Source of the DNA: an uncultured Eubacteriales bacterium
GTDB lineage: Bacteria > Bacillota > Clostridia > Oscillospirales > CAG-272
NCBI GenBank assembly: GCA_934462885.1
Contig: CAKSJC010000130.1
Span: 1 to 5,516 of the forward strand
Length of the DNA: 5,516 nucleotides
Direction: 5' to 3'
The position numbers and the translations under genes are program-made. This document shows, one piece after another, positions 1 to 5,446 of this stretch (its first letter is position 1; every line of letters starts with the position of its first letter). The notes beneath the pieces were generated by a model. It worked only from the letters and a program-made list of their open reading frames with translations. It was not told the DNA's origin and ran no database searches.

Positions 1-1003
1 CATTTTCTGTGCAATCAAGAACTCTGATCTCACGGGTTCTCTTATTGTCATATGAAAGACGCATGAGGTTTTTATAAACAGTTCTTAACTTTGCAGCAGC
101 ATCCGGAATGTCGTCCTCGTCAGTGAGTATTATGCGAAGATAGTCGTCAGTATTTGCGCTTTCCCGTACTTCACGCGACATTATTTCATTGTATGAGCCT
201 CTCATCTCGCGCATTTCGTGAAGCGGATGAAGAGGTACGCGATTTACGCTTATGTTGCCTTTTTCTTTTATTTCAACTATATCGACGGTGTTTTTGTTTC
301 CGACTTCCGAAAAGGAACACTTCATTGGAGATCCGCAGTAACGGACAGAGACAGCGGGCGAATAAGCGCGGTGTATATGACCTAACGCTGCATAGTCAAA
401 TTTTTTAAATGCCGAGCTTGTAACAGCGCTGCATCCGCCCGCTTCATCGGGAATAGGCGAATTTTTATCGTCTGAGACGAATTGATGAGTTACCATGACG
501 TTTCTTTTTGATGTGTCAACGACCATTTTTTCCGTGAAAAAAGAAAGTGCTCCGTCGAATGAATCCTCTGTGCAGTCATCAAAAAAGGCGCGCACATTGA
601 TGGGACGTATAAATGGAAGAAGATAAAAATTTATTTCGCCGAATTCGTCGTTTAGAGTTACAGGATCGCATTTACCGTTAAAAACGGGAGAAAAATGCAC
701 ACCCGAACTTGATAGGAGGTTCGAAAGGTATCCGATACGTTCAGGCGAGTCATGGTTTCCGTATACAGCGATGAGAGATATCCCGCGCGAAGAAAGATCT
801 GTAACGAATCTGTCAAATATTGCTATGGCTTCGGCGGATGGATTAGAACGGTCATATATATCCCCCGCAACAACAACAGAGGAACAGTTTTCGCGAGACG
901 CGATATCTGCGATCTCAGAGAGAATATGCGCAGAATCATCGAGAAGAGAGTATTCACATAGCCGCAAACCGATATGCAGATCGGAAGTATGTAAAAACTT
1001 CAT
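1..1003 (-). CDS. sbcD: SbcD-type exonuclease subunit (metallophosphoesterase), C-terminus cut off by window edge
   Basis: This is the nuclease subunit of SbcCD, the bacterial Mre11-Rad50 counterpart, which trims hairpins and blocked DNA ends in the cytoplasm. Reading left from ATG at 1003 gives 334 open codons with no stop before base 1. Calcineurin-like phosphoesterase motifs occur in the expected order: SDLHIG at residues 7-12, GDIYDR at 47-52, GNHDSPER at 82-89, LPF at 129-131, VTHQF at 171-175 and GHIHR at 208-212. Predicted metal ligands D8, H10, D48, N83, H84, H173, H209 and H211 are all present. YCGSPMKCSFSE at 222-233 is the usual SbcD signature after the catalytic core. Family members are about 370-410 residues, so some 40-70 residues are missing. 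The start has an AAGAGGTG ribosome binding site at 1008-1015. sbcC would be expected next, outside the window, but this is inference. Confidence 0.93.
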   Translation of the reverse strand, partial: MKFLHTSDLHIGLRLCEYSLLDDSAHILSEIADIASRENCSSVVVAGDIYDRSNPSAEAIAIFDRFVTDLSSRGISLIAVYGNHDSPERIGYLSNLLSSSGVHFSPVFNGKCDPVTLNDEFGEINFYLLPFIRPINVRAFFDDCTEDSFDGALSFFTEKMVVDTSKRNVMVTHQFVSDDKNSPIPDEAGGCSAVTSSAFKKFDYAALGHIHRAYSPAVSVRYCGSPMKCSFSEVGNKNTVDIVEIKEKGNISVNRVPLHPLHEMREMRGSYNEIMSREVRESANTDDYLRIILTDEDDIPDAAAKLRTVYKNLMRLSYDNKRTREIRVLDCTEN

Positions 1004-1033
1004 TGTGCACCTCTTAGGAAAAATATAAACATA

Positions 1034-1063
1034 GCGGGGAAACTTTATAAAAAGTCTCCCCGC
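1034..1063 (-). terminator. Hairpin terminator (or attenuator) between tpiA and sbcD
   Basis: GCGGGGA at 1034-1040 pairs with TCCCCGC at 1057-1063. After one mismatch the stem continues for five more pairs, closing on a four-base loop. On the minus strand the hairpin is followed by a T-rich run (TATGTTTATATTTTT); on the plus strand no T-run follows. It is therefore read as a minus-strand terminator after tpiA. It ends only 30 bases before the sbcD start codon, leaving no room for a separate sbcD promoter downstream of it. sbcD must be read either by read-through or from a promoter upstream of the hairpin, so attenuation is possible. Confidence 0.65.
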
Positions 1064-1130
1064 GTAATGTCGGTAAAAATATGCCGGCTCATTCAATGAG
1101 AGCGCAAACCATGGTTTTTATGTGCTTTTG
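1064..1130. repeat. Two short palindromes in the tpiA-sbcD gap
   Basis: AAACCATGGTTT at 1106-1117 is a perfect 12-bp palindrome. CTCATTCAATGAG at 1088-1100 is a 6-bp inverted repeat around one central base. They lie between the structured region at 1131-1270 and the terminator hairpin at 1034-1063. I see no convincing promoter or gene here. They could be protein-binding sites or small stems of a longer transcript, or chance. Confidence 0.35.
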
Positions 1131-1270
1131 TCCATCGGAGAGGCGGCGTTTTTCGCATTTTCAAGAGCCGCGAACCTATTTACCCGCTGAACCGTACATT
1201 TATTCTGTAATTTAACGGTTTACCGTGGGCTCAATAGGATGTCTCAAGTAACCTCCGGTAATCCGATGGA
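1131..1270 (-). ncRNA. Candidate structured RNA with a three-way junction, downstream of tpiA
   Basis: TCCATCGGA at 1131-1139 is exactly complementary to TCCGATGGA at 1262-1270, closing a 140-base domain. A possible 4-bp extension on the inner side uses GAGG/CCTC. Inside are two further helices. One pairs 1175-1180 with 1233-1238 (CCTATT/AATAGG), then 1183-1185 with 1227-1229 (CCC/GGG), then 1190-1195 with 1215-1220 (AACCGT/ACGGTT). The other pairs 1143-1147 with 1167-1171 (GCGGC/GCCGC). Together they form a plausible three-way junction. It begins three bases after the tpiA stop, so minus-strand transcription is assumed. I do not recognise it as 6S RNA, SRP RNA, tmRNA or any riboswitch class I can recall. 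It could be a standalone RNA, a tpiA 3'-UTR element or an sbcD leader. Pairing was found by eye only. Confidence 0.4.
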
Positions 1271-1272
1271 TT

Positions 1273-2040
1273 TTATTGAGCCGCGTCTACTATTTTTGCA
1301 AATTTCTCGGGAACGAGAGAAGCTCCGCCGATGAGTCCTCCGTCAACGTCGAGCTTTGAAAGAAGTTCGGCAGCGTTTCCGTCGTTCATAGAACCGCCAT
1401 ACTGAATTGTAAGCGCTTCTGCGATTTTGCTGTCATAAAGTTCCGCAACAACGCCGCGGATAACAGCGCATACTTCTTCTGCCTGATCGGGTGTGGCTGT
1501 AAGTCCCGTTCCGATAGCCCATACGGGTTCGTAAGCAATAACAACATTCTTTATCTGCTCAGCGGGGATGCCTGCAAGATCAAGCATGGTTTGCATTGAT
1601 ACGATTTCTTTCGTAATACCTGCCTGACGTTCGGCAAGAACTTCACCGAGGCAAAGGATAACTTTAAGCCCTGCGTTAAGAGCGGCGCGGGTTCTCTTGT
1701 TAACGGTTTCGTCGGTTTCGCCGAAGTACTGACGTCTTTCGGAATGTCCGATTATAACGTATTCAACTCCGCATTCGAGAAGCATATCAGCGGATATTTC
1801 ACCTGTAAAAGCGCCTTTGGGCTCAAAGTGTACGTTCTGAGCACCTATTTTCACATTTGTTCCGCGCGCGGCTTCGACTGCGTTTGCAATATCGACAAAC
1901 GGTACGCAGAGAACGATTTCACATCCGTTTTTGTCCTTCGTAAGAGCAGCGGTTTGCGCAACAGCCTCGCGTGCGGCGGACGGAGTCATGTTCATTTTCC
2001 AGTTTCCGGCAATAATTACCTTTCGGGAATCTTTTTTCAT
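1273..2040 (-). CDS. tpiA: Triosephosphate isomerase
   Basis: This cytoplasmic glycolytic enzyme interconverts dihydroxyacetone phosphate and glyceraldehyde 3-phosphate. The 255-residue product has the normal length and every landmark of the TIM-barrel family. AGNWKMN at 11-17 supplies the substrate-binding N13 and K15. IGHSERR at 97-103 supplies the electrophilic H99. AYEPVWAIGTG at 169-179 supplies the catalytic base E171 and the start of flexible loop 6. GGS at 215-217 and GGLIGGASL at 234-242 form the phosphate-binding loops. Loop 6 has Leu at 180 where many bacterial enzymes have Lys; yeast TIM also has Leu there, so this is not a defect. The ATG is preceded by AGAAGG ten bases upstream. 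It lies 95 bases after pgk on the same strand, with no promoter evident between them, so co-transcription is likely. Confidence 0.98.
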   Translation of the reverse strand: MKKDSRKVIIAGNWKMNMTPSAAREAVAQTAALTKDKNGCEIVLCVPFVDIANAVEAARGTNVKIGAQNVHFEPKGAFTGEISADMLLECGVEYVIIGHSERRQYFGETDETVNKRTRAALNAGLKVILCLGEVLAERQAGITKEIVSMQTMLDLAGIPAEQIKNVVIAYEPVWAIGTGLTATPDQAEEVCAVIRGVVAELYDSKIAEALTIQYGGSMNDGNAAELLSKLDVDGGLIGGASLVPEKFAKIVDAAQ

Positions 2041-2081
2041 TTGTTGTATACCTTCTATCTTTTTTTGTGAAACCGAATATA

Positions 2082-2119
2082 GGGAGACGCAATCGGAAAA
2101 AATATCCCGCAGGTCTCCC
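2082..2119 (-). other. Hairpin in the pgk-tpiA intergenic gap
   Basis: GGGAGAC at 2082-2088 pairs perfectly with GTCTCCC at 2113-2119, and a smaller CGG/CCG pairing can form inside. On the minus strand the bases after the hairpin are not T-rich, so it does not look like a full terminator of the operon. It may protect or delimit the pgk message, or tune tpiA expression by partial termination or processing. On the plus strand a T-rich stretch follows, but no plus-strand gene ends here. Confidence 0.45.
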
Positions 2120-2135
2120 GTATCGTTATTTTTAA

Positions 2136-3434
2136 TTATTTATCGAGCAGGCAGGCAATGCCGGGAAGTTCGATACCTTCAAGGAATTCGAGAGAAGCTC
2201 CGCCGCCTGTGGAGATATGAGTCATCTTTTCGGCGTATCCGAGCTGTTCAACCGCTGCCGCAGAGTCACCGCCGCCGATGATAGATATAGCGCCGGATTC
2301 GGCAACAGCCTTAGCGACAGCGCGTGTACCGGAAGCAAAGTTTTCCCATTCGGAAACGCCCATAGGACCGTTCCAAACGACTGTTCCTGAACCGATTATT
2401 GTCTTGGAGAAGAGTTCCTGAGTCTTTTCACCGATATCAAGACCCATCCAACCGTCCGGGATAGAATCGGAGTAAATTCTCATAAACGTTGTGTCTTCTT
2501 TGTATTCACGACCGATAACGTTATCGACAGGAAGAAGCAGATTTACGCCTTTTGCTTTTGCCTTTGCTATAAGCTCACGTGCAAGGTCAAGCTTGTCCTC
2601 TTCGCAGATGGAAGTACCGGTTGTGTTGCCGAGAGCGCGGAAGAACGTATACGCCATACCGCCGCCTATGATAAGTGTGTCGACTTTTTCAATTAGATTG
2701 TTTATTACGCCGATCTTGTCGGAGACTTTAGCTCCGCCGAGAATAGCTACGAAAGGACGAACAGGCTCATCAAGAGCTTTGCCCATTACAGAAATCTCTT
2801 TTTGAATGAGGTATCCGCAAACAGCCGGAAGTCCGCCGTACATAGCAACGCCTGCTGTGGAAGCGTGAGCGCGGTGTGCGGTACCGAAAGCGTCGTTTAC
2901 AAAGATATCAGCCATTGATGCGAGTTCTTTTGCAAATTCCGGGTCGTTCTTTTCTTCAGCTGCGTGGAAACGAACATTTTCGAGAAGCATAACTTCGCCG
3001 TTTTTGAGTGCGGCCGCTTTAGCTTTTGCGTCCGGACCGATAACATCGGAAGCCAAAGTTGTCGGGATGCCGAGCTGTGTAAGACGCTCAGCGACGGGCT
3101 TTAAAGAGAGCTTGGTGATGTCTCCCTTAGCTTTTTCGAGGAGAGCGGCGGTTGCGGCTTCCCGTTCATTTTCGGGGAGCGCTTCAATTTTTTTCTTTTC
3201 TTTTTTATCGAGAGAGAGCTTAGCGTCGAGAACATTGTGAGGTCTTCCCATGTGAGAACAGAGGATGACTTTTGCACCTTTTTCTACAAGATATTTGATT
3301 GTCGGAAGAGCGCCGACGATTCTTTTTTCATCTGTGATAACGCCGTCTTTGATCGGCACATTAAAGTCGCATCTGACGAAAACTCTTTTACCGGTAACGT
3401 CAATGTCTTCAACGGATTTTTTGTTGTAAGTCAT
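2136..3434 (-). CDS. pgk: Phosphoglycerate kinase with an enlarged N-domain loop
   Basis: This enzyme transfers phosphate from 1,3-bisphosphoglycerate to ADP, an ATP-forming step of glycolysis in the cytoplasm. I start it at ATG 3434 (432 residues): AAGAGG lies eight bases upstream at 3443-3448, and the protein then begins MTYNKKSVEDI, as clostridial enzymes do. The frame stays open upstream to 3521, but that part overlaps the promoter. Motifs: RCDFNVP at 21-27, HMGRP at 61-65, LLENVRFH at 150-157, NDAFGTAHRAHAS at 180-192, GGAKVSDK at 233-240, NGPMGV at 355-360, GGGDSAA at 387-393 and STGGGASLEFLEG at 408-420. The usual length is 390-400. The excess lies between HMGRP and SLKPVAERL, where residues 66-109 form a Lys/Glu/Ala-rich, probably helical insertion of about 36 extra residues. 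The active-site motifs are intact, so it should be functional. Confidence 0.98.
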   Translation of the reverse strand: MTYNKKSVEDIDVTGKRVFVRCDFNVPIKDGVITDEKRIVGALPTIKYLVEKGAKVILCSHMGRPHNVLDAKLSLDKKEKKKIEALPENEREAATAALLEKAKGDITKLSLKPVAERLTQLGIPTTLASDVIGPDAKAKAAALKNGEVMLLENVRFHAAEEKNDPEFAKELASMADIFVNDAFGTAHRAHASTAGVAMYGGLPAVCGYLIQKEISVMGKALDEPVRPFVAILGGAKVSDKIGVINNLIEKVDTLIIGGGMAYTFFRALGNTTGTSICEEDKLDLARELIAKAKAKGVNLLLPVDNVIGREYKEDTTFMRIYSDSIPDGWMGLDIGEKTQELFSKTIIGSGTVVWNGPMGVSEWENFASGTRAVAKAVAESGAISIIGGGDSAAAVEQLGYAEKMTHISTGGGASLEFLEGIELPGIACLLDK

Positions 3435-3442
3435 AGATATAA

Positions 3443-3448
3443 CCTCTT
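3443..3448 (-). promoter_or_regulatory. Ribosome binding site that fixes the pgk start
   Basis: AAGAGG on the minus strand lies eight bases upstream of ATG 3434. It favours this start over the longer open frame beginning at 3521, which lies upstream of the predicted transcription start and so could not be translated from this promoter. Confidence 0.85.
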
Positions 3449-3480
3449 TTACAGTAAAAAATAAAATTTCATACGTATTT

Positions 3481-3509
3481 AATATACCACATATTTCTGA
3501 TATAATCAA
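3481..3509 (-). promoter_or_regulatory. Predicted sigma-A promoter of the pgk-tpiA operon
   Basis: On the minus strand, TTGATT (3504-3509) and TATATT (3481-3486) are separated by exactly 17 bases. The expected transcription start is near 3474, giving a leader of about 40 bases before the pgk ATG. No second promoter was seen before tpiA. Confidence 0.7.
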
Positions 3510-3529
3510 CAGTTTCAGCAAAAATTGTT

Positions 3530-3561
3530 ATTTTGGCAGAAAAATTTTCTTCTGCCAAAAT
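3530..3561. promoter_or_regulatory. Perfect 12-bp inverted repeat between divergent promoters (candidate operator)
   Basis: ATTTTGGCAGAA at 3530-3541 is the exact reverse complement of 3550-3561, with an eight-base AT-rich centre. It lies between two divergent genes, where no transcript should end, so a terminator role is unlikely. It is 20 bp from the -35 box of pgk on one side and 20 bp from the -35 box of the YitT-like gene on the other. I do not recognise it as a CcpA, Rex or CggR site. A binding site for a dimeric regulator acting on both promoters is the best reading. Confidence 0.55.
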
Positions 3562-3581
3562 TTCATTCAATCTATCTTAGC

Positions 3582-3609
3582 TTGACTTTTTATTTTTATC
3601 ATGTATAAT
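3582..3609 (+). promoter_or_regulatory. Predicted strong sigma-A promoter of the short YitT-like gene
   Basis: TTGACT (3582-3587) and a perfect TATAAT (3604-3609) are separated by 16 AT-rich bases. The start of transcription is expected near 3616, giving a leader of about 90 bases before the TTG start at 3706. The leader contains a 12-bp palindrome and a direct repeat. Confidence 0.75.
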
Positions 3610-3634
3610 AAAATATATCGCTGTCTTGAGATTT

Positions 3635-3646
3635 TGCAGTACTGCA
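3635..3646. repeat. 12-bp palindrome in the YitT-like gene leader
   Basis: TGCAGTACTGCA is a perfect palindrome about 20 bases into the predicted transcript. It could be a repressor site just downstream of the promoter. As RNA it would give only a weak stem, because there is no loop. Confidence 0.35.
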
Positions 3647-3657
3647 TCGATTATATC

Positions 3658-3691
3658 TGCAATAAGGTGCGAAAAACACATTGCAATAAGG
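3658..3691 (+). repeat. 10-base direct repeat carrying the Shine-Dalgarno sequence
   Basis: TGCAATAAGG occurs at 3658-3667 and again at 3682-3691, 24 bases apart. The second copy is part of the ribosome binding site AAGGATGG (3688-3695) used by the TTG start at 3706. The first copy also contains an AAGG core but leads to no usable reading frame. It may be a small tandem duplication. Confidence 0.4.
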
Positions 3692-3705
3692 ATGGATAAC
3701 CTATC

Positions 3706-4365
3706 TTGAACATAAAAAAAACGCAAATAAGATTGCCGAAGATAAAACTGAAACCGACATTGTTTATTATTCTCGGCTGTACGATACTTTCTTTCGGACT
3801 TTATAACATACATTCGATTTCCGATGTGACAGAAGGGGGAGTTATGGGAATGACTCTCCTTTTGCATCACTTATTTAATATTTCTCCCGCCGTATCCGGA
3901 CTAATCATGAACGCTGTCTGTTATATTATAGGTTGGCGCGTACTCGGCATTGATTTTATAGCCTATTCCGTTATAGCGGGAAGCGCCTTCTCGCTGTTTT
4001 ACTTTATTTTTGAACAGTTTCCTCCGATATGGCCCGGTTTTGCGGATCATCCGCTTGCCGCGTCGATTGTAGGAGCACTTTTTATCGGTATAGGCGCAGG
4101 GATCGCGGTGCGCGCGGGAGGAGCGCCGAGCGGGGATGATTCTCTTGCGATGGCGTTGTCGAAAAAAACAGGGATAAAGCTCCAGTGGATATATCTCATA
4201 AGCGACATTGTTGTCCTTGTAATGTCTATATGCTATATACCGATCGGGAAAATTGCATATTCGATTTTGACGGTAATTCTTTCCGGACAGATACTTGGTG
4301 TAGTTCAGAAGGTGGGAATACCGCGTGAAAAAAATGAAAACAAAGCCGACTTGTCCGAGAATTGA
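3706..4365 (+). CDS. Short YitT-family membrane protein (no DUF2179 domain)
   Basis: This 219-residue integral membrane protein belongs to the YitT/YczE-like family, whose substrate and role are unknown. About five or six hydrophobic segments are visible: roughly residues 17-36, 61-80, 83-103, 116-136, 160-178 and 180-200. A conserved glycine-rich stretch lies at 43-49 (EGGVMGM), and AGGAPSGDDSLA at 137-148 matches CGGSSGGTDIVA of its neighbour, so the two are paralogues. It lacks the C-terminal DUF2179 domain; the tail after about residue 203 is short and charged. I accept the TTG start at 3706: AAGGATGG lies ten bases upstream, and the first in-frame ATG (residue 47) would delete the first membrane segment. 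It has its own promoter, divergent from pgk. Its last nine codons lie in the terminator hairpin, with the TGA stop in the loop. Confidence 0.88.
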   Translation: MNIKKTQIRLPKIKLKPTLFIILGCTILSFGLYNIHSISDVTEGGVMGMTLLLHHLFNISPAVSGLIMNAVCYIIGWRVLGIDFIAYSVIAGSAFSLFYFIFEQFPPIWPGFADHPLAASIVGALFIGIGAGIAVRAGGAPSGDDSLAMALSKKTGIKLQWIYLISDIVVLVMSICYIPIGKIAYSILTVILSGQILGVVQKVGIPREKNENKADLSEN

Positions 4366-4387
4366 GCGGACGAGTTGGCTTTGTTTT
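4337..4387. terminator. Bidirectional hairpin terminator overlapping the end of the short YitT-like gene
   Basis: A 20-bp stem pairs 4337-4356 with 4368-4387, with only two G-T wobbles, around an 11-base loop. On the plus strand the stem ends in TTTGTTTT. On the minus strand it ends the same way and is followed after CA by seven Ts. It can therefore stop both convergent transcripts. The left arm is coding sequence and the TGA stop at 4363-4365 sits in the loop. The 79 bases from 4388 to 4466, up to the stop of the opposing gene, hold nothing else recognisable. Confidence 0.85.
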
Positions 4388-4466
4388 AGCCTGACAGCAT
4401 TTTTTGCTTTTTGCGGTTTTCTTATTTCTGCGATTTAAGTGTTCCCGATATGCGTTGACGGTGTGA

Positions 4467-5330
4467 TCAGACTCCTCTGAAGCCGCGACCTATTATTTCG
4501 CTGCTGGTTGTAATGACAACAAAAGCGTTCGAATCAATCTCACGTATTTTTTTCTGGAGTTTTATTGCTTCCGCTCTTCGGCAGACTGTAAGAAGCATTG
4601 TCTTGTTGTTATTGGTGTACGCGCCTTTTGAACTGATAAGAGTTGCGCTGTGGTGCATTTCTGTCATTATAAATTCTGATATTTTGTCGGGTTGAGTCGT
4701 TACGATGTTGAAATATTTGCAGGAGTTCATGTTTTCGATAACACCGTCTATCACGAAGGCTTTTGCGAAAAGACCGAGAAGAGAGAATAATCCGGTTTTT
4801 ATGCCGAACACTAAGAAAGCAGACGCGGTAATGATAGAATCGGTGCAGAGAAGAGCTTTGCCGACATTCAGAGGCGTGAATTTTTTCAGAATAAGGGCTA
4901 CAATGTCCGTTCCTCCGGATGAACCGCCGCAGTGAAATATAGCGGCTGAACCTATTGCCGTGAGAAGAATGGCGTAAATAAGTTCAAGAAAAGGCTCGTC
5001 TGTCATAGGGCTGTCGAGGGGAACGATAAATTCGAGAAGTTGAGTAAGAGCGGAAAAAAGGAGGCTGCAATAAACTGTGCGTATTCCGGTATCCTTTCCG
5101 AGAACCGCAAAGCCGATAAGCAGGAGAAGTATATTTATCGCGGATATCCATGTTGCGGGAGAGATGGGCGTTATTTTTCCGAGTATAGTTCCGATACCGC
5201 TTACTCCTCCCATTGCAAAACCGTTCGGTATCTTAAAAAAATATACTCCGAACGTTAGAAAGAGAGTCCCGGCGGTCATTATCAAATAGTCGCGCAGCGT
5301 ATTTCTAAAGGAGTTCACTTTTCTTTCCAT
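4467..5330 (-). CDS. YitT-family membrane protein with C-terminal DUF2179 domain
   Basis: This 287-residue protein has the full architecture of the YitT family: an N-terminal membrane part and a C-terminal cytoplasmic DUF2179 domain. Hydrophobic segments are at roughly residues 14-33, 59-78, 84-103, 116-134 and 160-199. The family's glycine motifs appear as NGFAMGGVSGIGT at 36-48 and CGGSSGGTD at 134-142. The DUF2179 region spans about 205-284 and includes GAYTNNNKTMLLTVCRR at 236-252, then a REID stretch and GRGF at 281-284. The molecular function is unknown; transport or membrane signalling is only a guess. The frame also allows TTG at 5336, but I choose ATG 5330 because GAGAAAG at 5338-5344 is seven bases upstream of it and too close to the TTG. 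It converges on its shorter paralogue and shares the terminator at 4337-4387. Confidence 0.93.
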   Translation of the reverse strand: MERKVNSFRNTLRDYLIMTAGTLFLTFGVYFFKIPNGFAMGGVSGIGTILGKITPISPATWISAINILLLLIGFAVLGKDTGIRTVYCSLLFSALTQLLEFIVPLDSPMTDEPFLELIYAILLTAIGSAAIFHCGGSSGGTDIVALILKKFTPLNVGKALLCTDSIITASAFLVFGIKTGLFSLLGLFAKAFVIDGVIENMNSCKYFNIVTTQPDKISEFIMTEMHHSATLISSKGAYTNNNKTMLLTVCRRAEAIKLQKKIREIDSNAFVVITTSSEIIGRGFRGV

Positions 5331-5401
5331 AAACAAACTTTCTCTGTATAAAAATTTATAAGGTCAGTTTCCCCAAAGAGCTCTTGTCGCTGATCGCTTT
5401 A
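5331..5401 (-). other. Upstream region of the long YitT-like gene; no clear promoter
   Basis: These 71 bases separate the gene from the terminator of the preceding one, so a promoter is expected here. AT-rich -10-like words (TATAAA, TATACA on minus) are present, but none has a good -35 partner at 16-18 bases. I therefore do not call a specific promoter. Confidence 0.3.
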
Positions 5402-5434
5402 AAAAGAAGGTATGAGAAAATCATACCTTCTTTT
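5402..5434 (-). terminator. Hairpin terminator of the right-edge gene
   Basis: AAAAGAAGGTATGA at 5402-5415 pairs perfectly over 14 bp with 5421-5434, around a five-base loop. On the minus strand the 3' arm ends in CTTCTTTT plus one more T. It starts 12 bases after the stop codon of the minus-strand gene at 5447, as expected for its terminator. The stem is AT-rich, so strength is uncertain. Confidence 0.75.
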
Positions 5435-5446
5435 CGCACTGATATG

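Noticed and set aside
154..1028. Plus-strand open frames opposite sbcD.
   Set aside because: They are shadows of the minus-strand gene, which has every SbcD motif in order; their translations show no domain.
1081..1215. A plus-strand frame of about 44 codons in the tpiA-sbcD gap.
   Set aside because: No ribosome binding site or promoter precedes it, it runs against both neighbours, and its composition looks random.
1212..1247. An 11-codon minus-strand frame with TTG start and GGAGG four bases upstream (1252-1256).
   Set aside because: The Shine-Dalgarno word is good but the frame is tiny, starts with TTG and lies inside the proposed RNA helices. No known peptide is recognised, so coding is not supported.
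1131..1270. Assignment as 6S RNA, SRP RNA, tmRNA or a known riboswitch.
   Set aside because: I could not find the tmRNA TpsiC-like end, the SRP GGAAG loop, or recognisable riboswitch core motifs. The shape is not the single long hairpin of 6S RNA. Without a covariance search I leave it unnamed.
3435..3521. A 29-codon N-terminal extension of pgk in the same frame.
   Set aside because: It includes the predicted -10 box and ribosome binding site, and PGK proteins begin near MTYNKK. The ATG at 3434 has a properly spaced AAGAGG.
3530..3561. Reading the perfect palindrome as a transcription terminator.
   Set aside because: Both flanking genes start, not end, around it, and no T-run of terminator type follows on either strand. 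An operator role fits better.
3692..3709. A five-codon frame (ATG GAT AAC CTA TCT TGA) whose stop overlaps the TTG start of the YitT-like gene.
   Set aside because: The overlap would suit translational coupling, but the ATG lies inside the AAGGATGG ribosome binding site and has no clear binding site of its own.
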